Positions 9,264-16,022 of a DNA stretch of 64,000 bases are shown here, piece after piece; the stretch's first letter is position 1; each line of letters starts with the position of its first letter. This DNA is from Lentzea fradiae (GTDB lineage Bacteria; Actinomycetota; Actinomycetes; Mycobacteriales; Pseudonocardiaceae). The stretch covers positions 222,674-286,673 of the forward strand of contig NZ_FNCC01000010.1 in the NCBI RefSeq assembly GCF_900100955.1. The letters run 5' to 3'. Below the pieces are notes generated by a model. That model was not told the origin of the DNA, made no database searches, and was given only the letters and a program-made list of their open reading frames with translations. The translations under genes and the position numbers were made by a program.

Positions 9264-9473
9264 ATGATGCGCAAGATCGTGTGCGGCGCCGCAGTGGCCG
9301 CTCTCCTTCTGACCACCGGCAGCACCGCGATGGCAGCGGACTGGCGCTGGCAGAAGTCGTCCGAGTCCATCGACGTGCTCGACGCCGAATGCAAGATCGG
9401 CCTGCGGTTCGGCGGATGGGACCAGTGCAAGTTCGTCGCGGACTACCGGATCTACCACCTCTACGTCCGCTGA
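9264..9473 (+). CDS. small secreted protein, unknown function
   Basis: This 69-residue product begins with a clear Sec signal (MMRKIVCGAAVAALLLTTGS, cleavage near TAMAA-DW), leaving about 43 mature residues rich in Trp, Asp, Tyr and containing two cysteines (DAECKIGL, DQCKFVAD) that could form one disulphide. GAGGAAG precedes the ATG at 9264. I do not recognise a family. It is followed by a strong hairpin terminator. It could be a structural or signalling peptide of the cell surface. Confidence 0.65.
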   Translation: MMRKIVCGAAVAALLLTTGSTAMAADWRWQKSSESIDVLDAECKIGLRFGGWDQCKFVADYRIYHLYVR

Positions 9474-9479
9474 CGTCAC

Positions 9480-9515
9480 GAGCGTGCGGAACAGCGTCAG
9501 CCGTTCCGCACGCTC
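9480..9515. terminator. bidirectional hairpin terminator
   Basis: GAGCGTGCGGAAC (9480-9492) pairs perfectly with GTTCCGCACGCTC (9503-9515) over a 10-base loop, between a small secreted protein gene and the convergent pentapeptide-repeat gene, whose stop codon lies in the right arm. Confidence 0.75.
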
Positions 9516-10287
9516 ACCGCGCCGTCCAGTGCGCCGGCCTGCTCAACACGGCTGGCAGCTTCGTCCGCGCGTTCCCCCGCGCCGCGTTCACCTGCGGCTG
9601 CGTCAGGAACAGGCACGTGCTCAGATCCGCGCCCGACACATCGGCACCCCGCAGATCAGCCCCGATCATGTCCGCTCGCGACAGATCGGCGTTCGTGAGG
9701 TCCGCCCCGATCAGGTAAGCACCGCGGAAGTCGGCACCGCTCAGGTTCTTGTTCCGCAACCGCGCCCCGATCAGATCCGCACCCCGGTACGACTTCGCAC
9801 TGCTCCGCAACCGCTCACTGGTGCGCAGCAACAGGACGTTCACCTTCGCCCTGACCTCCGCGACATCGAGCGCGAGGATCTCCTCCGGACTCCCGGCACC
9901 AAGCCGGTCAACCTCCGCGAACGCCGCGTCCAGGTCGTCGTGCGGGTCGAGACGCCGCGCCTCCGCCAGATACCACAACAGCTCGTGCAGCTGCCTGACC
10001 AGCGGAAACACCGCGAACATCGGCTCACGCCCAGCCTCACGCCAGCTGACGCCGCCGAACACCTCCTGCGACACCCGCTGTCCCGCGCCAAAACAGTCGT
10101 AGACCGTGCACCCGGTGTAGCCCTTCCGCCGCAACTCGGTGTGAATGCCACACCGGTGGTCTGCCAGCAGGTTCCGGCACGGCGTGCCCGCGTCCTTGCT
10201 GGCTGCGAAGTCGGCCGACCTGGTGAACGGCAACGCGACGCAGCACAACCCGAAACAGTTGGCGCAGTCGCCCTTCAACTCGTCCAT
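9514..10287 (-). CDS. Cys-rich N-terminal domain plus pentapeptide-repeat protein
   Basis: The 257-residue product joins two parts. Residues 1-75 carry a cluster of cysteines (CANCFGLCC, PCRNLLADHRCGIH, GCTVYDCFGAG) resembling the YkgJ/CxxCxxCC type of putative metal-binding proteins. Residues about 165-230 form pentapeptide repeats of the A(D/N)Lxx type (GADLIGARLRNKNLSGADFR, then GADLTNADLSRADMIGADLR), which fold as a right-handed quadrilateral helix. The function is unknown; such helices can mimic DNA or act as scaffolds. TAGGCT (complement of 10296-10301) overlaps the previous gene's stop codon and lies eight bases before the ATG, so transcription may start at this gene. Confidence 0.85.
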   Translation of the reverse strand: MDELKGDCANCFGLCCVALPFTRSADFAASKDAGTPCRNLLADHRCGIHTELRRKGYTGCTVYDCFGAGQRVSQEVFGGVSWREAGREPMFAVFPLVRQLHELLWYLAEARRLDPHDDLDAAFAEVDRLGAGSPEEILALDVAEVRAKVNVLLLRTSERLRSSAKSYRGADLIGARLRNKNLSGADFRGAYLIGADLTNADLSRADMIGADLRGADVSGADLSTCLFLTQPQVNAARGNARTKLPAVLSRPAHWTAR

Positions 10288-10298
10288 CGCCGACCAGC

Positions 10299-11429
10299 CT
10301 ACTGACTCCCCGACGCCCGCCGCGCCGCCCGCAGCTCCTCCATCGCCTCGTCCAACTGACGCTCCGCCCGCTCAGCCCGGGTCAACGTCTGAGCACGAGC
10401 GTCCTCCACCACAGCCAGCGTCTGCCGCACCGACGCCACCTGCTCCGCACTCTCCTCCCGAACCCGCGCGATCCGCGCCTCGAACTCACCCCGTACCCGC
10501 TCCAACTCACCACGAGCATCCGCAGCCGACTGCTCGGCCCGCTCAGCCCGCACCACCGCCAGATCCCGGGCCTTCGCCGCCCTGCTCACCGTGTCCGCAG
10601 CCTCCTGCCGAACCAGATCAGCGGCCGCACCCTGCGCCTTCACCTCAGCCTCGGCCCGCTCCACCGCCACCCGAGCCCGTTCCACCTCTTCAGCAGCCGC
10701 CGACCGAGCCTGCTCGATCTCCTTGGCCGCCTGCCGCCGAGCCTGCTCGGCGTGCTTCACCGCATCAGCCTTCGCCTGCTCCACCGCCTCCCGCGCCAGA
10801 CGCACCTTCTCGTCCGCCTCGGCCCGAACCTCCTCCACCTCCGCAGCCGCCTGCGCCCGAACCTCGGCAACCTCCGCCGCGGCCCGCTCCACCGCCTCCT
10901 GAGCCGCCCGCCGAGCCTCGTCCCGCTCGGTGAGCGCGGCATCCACAGCGGCATCAGCCTCCTCCGCCGCCCGCACCGCCTGCTCGGTCACCTCCTCGGC
11001 GACCTTCCGAGCCTGCTCAGCGTCATGCCGGCGCCGCTCAGCAGCAGCGAGCTCGGCCTGAGCCTCCGCGACCTTCCGGGCAGCCTCCGCCTCCGCCGCC
11101 TGGACCTGACTCTCGGCGACACTCGGGTCCGCCATCGCGTTCAGCTCGGTGACGGCCCGCCCGAGGGTCTGCGACATCTGCTCGGACAGCACCCGGAAGC
11201 GGTCGAGAAGCTCTTCAGCCCTGATCTTGGCGGTACCGGAGACCCTAGGGAGATTCGTCACGGTGACGACCTCCAGGTTTTGCTCGGGGGTTTCCGCCAG
11301 CTTCTGCCGCTCCCTCCAGGCGCGCCACCGCGTGTGCTCGGGCAGGTCGCAGTACTCGGACGGCCTGCCGGGCCCGCCACCTCGGAAAACAGGTCGTTCG
11401 CAGCCGGGGAAGTTGCAGCTCGTCTCCAC
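10299..11429 (-). CDS. zinc-knuckle, long coiled-coil protein (KfrA/DNA-binding-like)
   Basis: The 376-residue product starts with a compact Cys/His motif (CNFPGC, then YCDLPEHTRWRAWRER, residues 5-40) that looks like a small zinc finger. Residues about 80-365 are one almost unbroken Ala/Glu/Arg coiled coil (AEAEAARKVAEAQAELAAAE and similar heptads). Such architecture is common in actinomycetes and recalls KfrA-type plasmid proteins, which bind DNA at the N-terminus and multimerise through the coil. No family is firmly recognised. The GTG at 11429 follows TACGAT (complement of 11436-11441) by six bases, suggesting a leaderless mRNA. Confidence 0.75.
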   Translation of the reverse strand: METSCNFPGCERPVFRGGGPGRPSEYCDLPEHTRWRAWRERQKLAETPEQNLEVVTVTNLPRVSGTAKIRAEELLDRFRVLSEQMSQTLGRAVTELNAMADPSVAESQVQAAEAEAARKVAEAQAELAAAERRRHDAEQARKVAEEVTEQAVRAAEEADAAVDAALTERDEARRAAQEAVERAAAEVAEVRAQAAAEVEEVRAEADEKVRLAREAVEQAKADAVKHAEQARRQAAKEIEQARSAAAEEVERARVAVERAEAEVKAQGAAADLVRQEAADTVSRAAKARDLAVVRAERAEQSAADARGELERVRGEFEARIARVREESAEQVASVRQTLAVVEDARAQTLTRAERAERQLDEAMEELRAARRASGSQ

Positions 11430-11501
11430 GGCAATATCGTAGCAAAATTACGTGTGCAGTTACGTTATCCAACGCAACGCTACCTAATGAGGCGAGAAAA
11501 T

Positions 11502-11538
11502 GCTGACCTCCGATAAGTGAACGTTATCGGAGGTCAGC
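11502..11538. repeat. 15-bp perfect inverted repeat (hairpin)
   Basis: GCTGACCTCCGATAA at 11502-11516 pairs without mismatch with 11524-11538 around the loop GTGAACG. It lies about 70 bp upstream of the coiled-coil gene and downstream of the gene ending at 11879. It may be a terminator (no U-tract) or a binding site. Confidence 0.7.
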
Positions 11539-11622
11539 GTTGGCTGGGTTCAGGTGGCGGTCCAACGCAATGCACACGACCGGTGAAACCTGGTGAAGTC
11601 GCCAGAGAGGGAAGGAGGGGCC

Positions 11623-11751
11623 ATGCATCGCGAGTCGCTCGATCAAGCCTCTGCCGCCTTGCCGAACGACGCAACGCTGGTGAGCGAACTCCCGCCTCTG
11701 GCCTCGGCCATCGAGGCTGACCCGTGCACGGAGACGTGGGACGGGATCTGA
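11623..11751 (+). CDS. candidate micro-ORF of 42 codons
   Basis: The frame encodes MHRESLDQASAALPNDATLV followed by 22 more residues ending TETWDGI. It is listed because an unusually strong ribosome site (GAAGGAGG) lies four to five bases before the ATG, in a region otherwise without genes. No family, signal or repeat is seen. It could be a regulatory peptide, the start of a decayed gene, or chance. Confidence 0.3.
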   Translation: MHRESLDQASAALPNDATLVSELPPLASAIEADPCTETWDGI

Positions 11752-11878
11752 ATTTGCCGACGCAACCTGAACGTTGACCAGTCCGTTCGCGACGCAGGAC
11801 GCTGATCGGGCGCGGCCAGGGGAGAACACCTCCAAGATGGAGGAGTTGCCGAGACACCTGCGGAAGTCACTGTCGGTC

Positions 11879-13456
11879 CTAGCCGTCATCACGCCGGACG
11901 GGCTGCTTCCTCAAGAAACCGGTAAGCCGCCCGAACACTTCGACGCGGCGGCTCCGCGGCCTGTCGACTTCCTCTTCTTTCTCCTTCTCAGGTTCTCCCC
12001 CTTCCGGTTCTCCGATTTCAGGTTCCCCTCTTTCAGGTCCTCCCATCTCGGGTTCCTCTGCGTATGTGGCCTTGCCCGATGCTTTCTCTTTTCTCTTCCT
12101 GCCCTCCGCTGTCCCGATGTTGGTGTAGGAGCGCTTGCCTCCCTGACTGATCACCTCGTCGAAGCACTGGTAAACCTCATCCATGAGTTTGCGCCACGCC
12201 ACGTTCTGTTTGAGGTTGCGTATCTCGAGGATCGTGGCTGGGGTCGCATACCCTGGACGGTCCTCGTAGCTGATGTAGTCGACACGCCTACCGTAGGCGC
12301 CCAGTCCTTCATGAAGCTCTTCCAGTACACGCAAGAGCTCTTTCGCGTCGAGCCGGAACGGATTGGTGACCTCGAGATCCTTCGCGGTCTGCTTGGCAAG
12401 TCTGATGTCCTTGCGGAGCGCGGCGATGCGCTCTTCCTCCTCCAGGGCACCTGCTTTGCCGCCGGCGCTCAGCAGATCGCGTCCTTCAGGTTCGGCCATC
12501 GACTCCAGCCACGCCCTCCTCGTGGTCTTGTTGCGATAGGGGAAGTACATACCCCTGTCCATGTACTCGAACGTTTGGTTGAACACCGGCTTCGACTCGC
12601 GATCGGGAGCGCCGAGCTTCAGCCCGGTCATCGCGGCAGCGATCCAAGACTCCTGGTCCGCGCGAAGAATCCGCTGCTCGTGCTTGGGCAGCATCCCGAA
12701 CATGGTCGCAAAATCGGTGCGCGCCATGGTGTACACCAAGTTCTTGAAAGATAGGTCTCCGCTCTTCGAGTCCCCGGCGATGAGGTAGCTGCGCACGAGT
12801 TCGAGCAGGCCGGTCAGTTCGGCACTCGGCTCGTCGATACCCCGTATCGGACCGGGCTTCTCTTCCAGCTTCCTCGCGGTATATTCGTAGGGTCCGGTTA
12901 TTTCCACGACACCTTTTTCGCGCAACTTTCGTCCTAGCTCCGGGATCAACGCCAATGGCATTCCTACGGTCATCTGCAAGAAAGGACGGAATGATGGAGT
13001 CTTGTTTTTCTCCGGCGGCTTCAAGTAGAAGTTGGGTTTCCCTCCGGTAAGCCAGGTCGCGGGGAACGGATTGCTGCTGCTCCCGTACTTGTCGAGCTCG
13101 GTCGCGGTGTCATCGATCTCCGTCTTCAGCGCGTCCCAGTCTCCGAGGTCCACAACGCCTGGCGGGTGCGACACGATCTCGATTGCCGACCGGTCCATCG
13201 CATCTTCTGCCTGCACTTGCATCTCGTTGCGGACCACGAATGGCACGGTCTTGTCGACCCGCTTCCTGCGGTCGCCTGATCCTTGGTAGACCGTCCAGTC
13301 CCCGTCCTCCAGTTCGACACCGACGTTGCGCTGCACTGAAAGCAAGCGGCCCAAGGCACGGTTGCCGACCGCGCTCTGCAGCGCCAGTAATCCTGTTCGG
13401 GTCGGCGGGGGGCTTTCTGCTCGCGTGTGGCCGGATCTCGGCAAATGGGCGTGCAC
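11879..13456 (-). CDS. putative injection-system-associated protein with possible amidoligase/GCS-like core
   Basis: The 525-residue product is not assigned to a firm family. Residues 22-43 (LQSAVGNRALGRLLSVQR within) match a short motif that I recall from N-termini of actinobacterial proteins linked to extracellular contractile injection systems, often with DUF4157. Next come VGVELE (45-50) and AIEIVSHPP (91-99), which recall the glutamate-cysteine-ligase/amidoligase pattern GVExE followed by ElvT. The C-terminus holds acidic GEPE repeats (about 465-500), then a basic tail. GGGAGG before the GTG at 13456 fixes the start. The DNA is visibly less GC-rich, with many A/T-ending codons, which suggests transfer. 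The function is inferred and uncertain. Confidence 0.6.
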   Translation of the reverse strand: MHAHLPRSGHTRAESPPPTRTGLLALQSAVGNRALGRLLSVQRNVGVELEDGDWTVYQGSGDRRKRVDKTVPFVVRNEMQVQAEDAMDRSAIEIVSHPPGVVDLGDWDALKTEIDDTATELDKYGSSSNPFPATWLTGGKPNFYLKPPEKNKTPSFRPFLQMTVGMPLALIPELGRKLREKGVVEITGPYEYTARKLEEKPGPIRGIDEPSAELTGLLELVRSYLIAGDSKSGDLSFKNLVYTMARTDFATMFGMLPKHEQRILRADQESWIAAAMTGLKLGAPDRESKPVFNQTFEYMDRGMYFPYRNKTTRRAWLESMAEPEGRDLLSAGGKAGALEEEERIAALRKDIRLAKQTAKDLEVTNPFRLDAKELLRVLEELHEGLGAYGRRVDYISYEDRPGYATPATILEIRNLKQNVAWRKLMDEVYQCFDEVISQGGKRSYTNIGTAEGRKRKEKASGKATYAEEPEMGGPERGEPEIGEPEGGEPEKEKEEEVDRPRSRRVEVFGRLTGFLRKQPVRRDDG

Positions 13457-13563
13457 GCTACCTCCCGTGGAGCAGTCGTGCTTCACGGTTGCGCGTTCAA
13501 CGGGGGCATGCAGGTCTCGTCCGGACAGGCAGAGGTGCGGCGATTACTACCTCTGCGGGCAGG

Positions 13564-14130
13564 TCAAGCCGTCGGCCACGTCCGCAGCACCGCGTCGAGC
13601 GCGTCCAGCGACCGCAGCCACGACGCCTCCACCCCACGCGGATGCCGGTGAAAAGCGCCGGACCGCTCCAGCGACACGTACCCGTGAAAAGCGCTGTGCA
13701 CCAACCGCGCGGCGTCGGTCAGGTCGGGCTCCCACAACCCGTACCCCAGCAGCACCGCACGCACCATGTCGTCGTACCGGCCGGCGCTCTCCCCCGCCAC
13801 GTCCGGGTCCAGCGCCAGCTGGGTGGCCGCGTACCGGCCGGGGTGTGACGACGCGTAGCCGCGATAGGCCAAGCCGAACGCGACCAGGGCGTCTCGGCCG
13901 GAGCGTCCGCCGATCGCCTCGCTGACCAGGTCGGCCAGTTCGCTCAGTGACAGCACCGCGAGGCGGATGCGCAGGTCGTGGGCGTTGCGGATGTGGGAGT
14001 ACAGGGACGCGTCTTTCACGCCGAAGTGGCGGGCGAGCGCGGACACCGTGACGTTCTCCAGGCCGACCTCGTCCGCCAGGTCCGCCGCTGCCTGGGTCAG
14101 GCGGTCGGCGGTGAGTCCCGCGCGTGCCAT
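13564..14130 (-). CDS. TetR/AcrR family transcriptional regulator
   Basis: The 188-residue product begins with a TetR helix-turn-helix (LTADRLTQAAADLADEVGLE, then VSALARHFGVKDASLYSHIR at residues 28-47). The C-terminal domain resembles TetR_C_33/WHG-type ligand domains (GLAYRGYASSHPGRYA, VHSAFHGYVSLERSGAF). AGGAAGG lies upstream of the ATG at 14130. The gene is divergent from an FBP-domain gene, and the 66-bp shared promoter is filled with CCTAGG-type repeats, the probable operator. The ligand is unknown. Confidence 0.88.
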   Translation of the reverse strand: MARAGLTADRLTQAAADLADEVGLENVTVSALARHFGVKDASLYSHIRNAHDLRIRLAVLSLSELADLVSEAIGGRSGRDALVAFGLAYRGYASSHPGRYAATQLALDPDVAGESAGRYDDMVRAVLLGYGLWEPDLTDAARLVHSAFHGYVSLERSGAFHRHPRGVEASWLRSLDALDAVLRTWPTA

Positions 14131-14138
14131 GCGTCACC

Positions 14139-14180
14139 CTTCCTAGGGCTCATAATAATTTGCCTAGGACCTCTAGGAAG
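14139..14180. promoter_or_regulatory. operator region with repeated CCTAGG half-sites
   Basis: CTTCCTAG (14139-14146) is an exact inverted match to CTAGGAAG (14173-14180), and CCTAGG-type cores recur at 14142-14147, 14163-14168 and 14181-14185. TATTAT (complement strand, about 14151-14157) and TAGCGT (14183-14188) are plausible -10 boxes for the TetR and FBP genes. Repression of both genes is inferred. Confidence 0.6.
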
Positions 14181-14196
14181 CCTAGCGTCGGTCGTC

Positions 14197-14688
14197 ATGA
14201 AGCCGCTGACCGAACACGACATCCGCGCGTCCTTCGTCAATTTGACCAAGGGCGAGGCGAAGCGGATGCACGTGCCCAGGGATCTCGGTGCGCTGCCGTG
14301 GGACGACCTCGACTTCCTCGGGTGGCGGGACCCGGCCGCGCCGGACCGGTCCTACCTCGTCGTCGAGCTCGACGGAGTGGTGACCGGGGTTGCGCTGCGG
14401 CGAGCGGGTAAGGCCGGGCATGCGCGCAAGACGTTGTGCGCGTGGTGCCTGACGACGCACCAAGGGGACGGGGTGTCGTTGATGACCGCGCGCAAGGCCG
14501 GGAAGTCCGGGCAGATGGGCAACTCGGTCGGCGCCTACGTGTGCGCCGACCTGGCCTGTTCCCTGTACCTGCGTGGGAAGAAGAGCGCGGGGCCCGGCTC
14601 CCGGTTCAAGGAGGCGATCACGCTCGACGACCAGGCCGAGCGGCTGGTCTCCGGGGTGCGCGCCTTCCTCGGCCGGGTGAACTCCTAG
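14197..14688 (+). CDS. FBP-domain zinc-binding protein (FusB-like, EF-G binding)
   Basis: The 163-residue product matches the FBP C-terminal treble-clef zinc-finger family, which includes FusB/FusC proteins that bind elongation factor G and release it from the ribosome. The zinc site is a CAWCLTTHQ pair and a YVCADLACSLYLRG pair, about 40 residues apart. Actinobacterial members are usually not fusidic acid resistance determinants, so a general translation role is more likely. TAGCGT eight bases before the ATG suggests a leaderless mRNA. It is controlled with the divergent TetR gene. Its stop overlaps the stop of the convergent small gene within CTAG at 14685-14688. Confidence 0.85.
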   Translation: MKPLTEHDIRASFVNLTKGEAKRMHVPRDLGALPWDDLDFLGWRDPAAPDRSYLVVELDGVVTGVALRRAGKAGHARKTLCAWCLTTHQGDGVSLMTARKAGKSGQMGNSVGAYVCADLACSLYLRGKKSAGPGSRFKEAITLDDQAERLVSGVRAFLGRVNS

Positions 14689-14867
14689 AGCTCCAGCACG
14701 AGCTCCGCGGTGCAGGCGCGGGCGCAGGGCCACGGGTCGCCGCACTCGCTGCAGCCGGTGGTCGCGGGCAGGTGCGTGTCCAGCACGTGCACCGCTCTCG
14801 TCCGGTAGCGCTCCAGGTCGGACTCCCAGTCGTGGCGGGAGGACGCCGTTGCACTCGTCATGGTCAT
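14685..14867 (-). CDS. small Cys-rich hypothetical protein (60 aa)
   Basis: The 60-residue product ends with a compact cysteine cluster (TTGCSECGDPWPCARACTAEL) of four cysteines that could bind a metal. The N-terminal half is polar (ASSRHDWESDLERYRTRAVH) and probably helical. The ATG at 14867 has a CGAGGA sequence just upstream. It converges with the FBP gene with a 4-base overlap of stop codons. The family is unknown to me by name, but the motif resembles a small conserved actinobacterial protein. Confidence 0.6.
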   Translation of the reverse strand: MTMTSATASSRHDWESDLERYRTRAVHVLDTHLPATTGCSECGDPWPCARACTAELVLEL

Positions 14868-14967
14868 CAGTCCTCGAGTAGAGGTGGTTGAGACCAGCAT
14901 GCACCTGTGCGGGGCCCAGTGGGCATGAAATCGCCGATGACGGCAAGCTGTCGTCATCGGCGAAAGG

Positions 14968-15300
14968 TCATGACTTCGGTTTTTCCTGTTGGACGCGTTC
15001 AGCGATGCGCTTGATCCGCTGCAAGCGGGCGTCCCAGGTCGCGCCGACCGCGGACAGTTGTGCGACGGCGCGAGAGAGTTGGTGCTCGTCCACCTCGTAA
15101 CGGCGTTCGCGGCCCGACGGTGACGCATGCACGAGGCCCACGCGGTCCAGGACGCCGAGGTGCTTGGCGACCGCCTGCCGCGTCACTGGCAACCGTTCGC
15201 TGAGCGTGGTCGCCGTGCCGCCGCCGTCCAGAAGCAGCAGGTCGAGCATCCGCCGGCGCGTCGGGTCGCCGATCGCCGACCACAGATCGTCGTCGATCAC
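14968..15300 (-). CDS. ArsR/SmtB-type helix-turn-helix repressor
   Basis: The 110-residue product is a winged-helix regulator of the ArsR family (DDLWSAIGDPTRRRMLDLLL, VTRQAVAKHLGVLDRVGLVH, then the wing GRERRYEVDE). It lacks cysteine metal sites, as is usual for the subgroup paired with SRPBCC proteins. Its ATG overlaps the end of the SRPBCC gene by four bases, so the two are translated together. It probably binds the palindromes at 15791-15851 upstream of the operon, and its C-terminal KPKS tail is short. Confidence 0.9.
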   Translation of the reverse strand: MIDDDLWSAIGDPTRRRMLDLLLLDGGGTATTLSERLPVTRQAVAKHLGVLDRVGLVHASPSGRERRYEVDEHQLSRAVAQLSAVGATWDARLQRIKRIAERVQQEKPKS

Positions 15301-15764
15301 GGCCGCGTGACCAGCTTGTTCGCCAGGACGACCAGGCGCGGCAGGAAGTGGTCCCAGCCGCTGACGTGGTCGTTGTAGGCCGCCTCCAGCACCGCAGCCT
15401 CCCAGCCGCGCTCCCGGAAACCGGTCTCGGAAAACTTCAGCAGCGTGCCGTCACCCGCGGCGACCAGGTCGAACGCGACCAGCAGCGAGTTCTCCGGCGC
15501 AGGCGTCGCGCCCTGGTCGTAGACCCAGCGGAACGCGAACCGGCGCGGCGGGTCAGCCTCCACGACGGTGAGATGCTCGACCTTCGCGTCCGGCGAGGCC
15601 GGGTCGCCGAACGTGATCGTGCCGGTGCCACCGGGCACGGCGTCGAGCTCGGCGTCGTCGGGCCACCACTCGCGCAGGTGCTCGGCCGAGCTGACGACCT
15701 CGTAAACCACCTCGGGCGCGGCGTCGATCCGGATCTCACGCTCGATGCTTCCGTACTCCAACAC
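15297..15764 (-). CDS. SRPBCC (AHSA1/START-like) protein
   Basis: The 155-residue product has the hydrophobic-cavity SRPBCC fold (IEREIRIDAAPEVVYEVVSS, HLREWWPDDAE, PRRFAFRWVYD, then the C-terminal helix GWEAAVLEAAYNDHVSGWDH). It belongs to the AHSA1 group that is typically co-transcribed with an ArsR repressor. The GTG at 15764 is chosen because CGGAGG lies six bases upstream; a farther ATG would add 23 residues and run through the operator. The ligand and role are unknown. Confidence 0.88.
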   Translation of the reverse strand: MLEYGSIEREIRIDAAPEVVYEVVSSAEHLREWWPDDAELDAVPGGTGTITFGDPASPDAKVEHLTVVEADPPRRFAFRWVYDQGATPAPENSLLVAFDLVAAGDGTLLKFSETGFRERGWEAAVLEAAYNDHVSGWDHFLPRLVVLANKLVTRP

Positions 15765-15790
15765 AGGAACCTCCGGGCTCGGGTTGGCGT

Positions 15791-15805
15791 GCAACCTTTG
15801 GTTGC
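15791..15805. promoter_or_regulatory. palindromic operator 1 for the SRPBCC-ArsR operon
   Basis: GCAACCTTTGGTTGC is a perfect 6-3-6 palindrome. Its exact reverse complement recurs at 15837-15851, centre to centre 46 bp. It lies just upstream of the operon start at 15764. Binding by the downstream ArsR protein is inferred. Confidence 0.75.
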
Positions 15806-15836
15806 TCATCAACTTAGCCACAGATGGGCGCATTGT

Positions 15837-15851
15837 GCAACCAAAGGTTGC
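15837..15851. promoter_or_regulatory. palindromic operator 2 for the SRPBCC-ArsR operon
   Basis: GCAACCAAAGGTTGC is the reverse complement of the site at 15791-15805. The pair brackets the region where the operon promoter should lie, as expected for ArsR-type repression. Confidence 0.75.
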
Positions 15852-15863
15852 GTCTAAGGTGGG

Positions 15864-16022
15864 TCAGGACGACTTCACCTGGCGCAGGAGTCGTGACCAC
15901 TGCTCGGCGGTCAGGGACAGTTCGGAGGACGGGGACTTGCTGTCCCGGACGCCGATGCCCCTGCCCACCTCCACACAGTTGCCGTCGTTAGCGCTGTAGC
16001 TGCTCTTCCGCCACGTGCTCAC
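15864..16022 (-). CDS. DUF397 protein, partner of the Scr1-type regulator
   Basis: The 52-residue product is a clear DUF397 protein: STWRKSSYSANDGNCVEVG, then IGVRDSKSP and LSLTAEQWSRLLRQV. Small DUF397 proteins are encoded next to Xre/DUF5753 regulators in Streptomyces and relatives (WhiJ-type or toxin-antitoxin-like pairs). The GTG at 16022 follows GAGGAGG by about eight bases and lies inside the last 35 bases of the upstream regulator gene, so translation is coupled. Confidence 0.9.
   Translation of the reverse strand: MSTWRKSSYSANDGNCVEVGRGIGVRDSKSPSSELSLTAEQWSRLLRQVKSS

Larger units (their letters stand above)
11430..11878. other. 449-bp gap holding a hairpin and at most one micro-ORF
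   Basis: No conventional gene is convincing here. The stretch holds the promoter of the coiled-coil gene, a 15-bp perfect hairpin (11502-11538), a 42-codon open frame with a strong ribosome site (11623-11751), and four scattered copies of a short ACGCAA motif near 11472, 11562, 11670 and 11761. Base composition is less GC-rich than in flanking genes, as in the gene that ends at 11879. Confidence 0.6.

Noticed and set aside
9514..13456. Possible prophage or integrative element across the accessory-looking segment
   Set aside because: No integrase, transposase, tRNA target, att repeats or phage structural genes were seen; lower GC is evident mainly in one gene and its flank.
14197..14688. Fusidic acid resistance gene
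   Set aside because: The FBP/FusB-like fold is present, but chromosomal actinobacterial members are not shown to give resistance, so only the EF-G-binding family is called.
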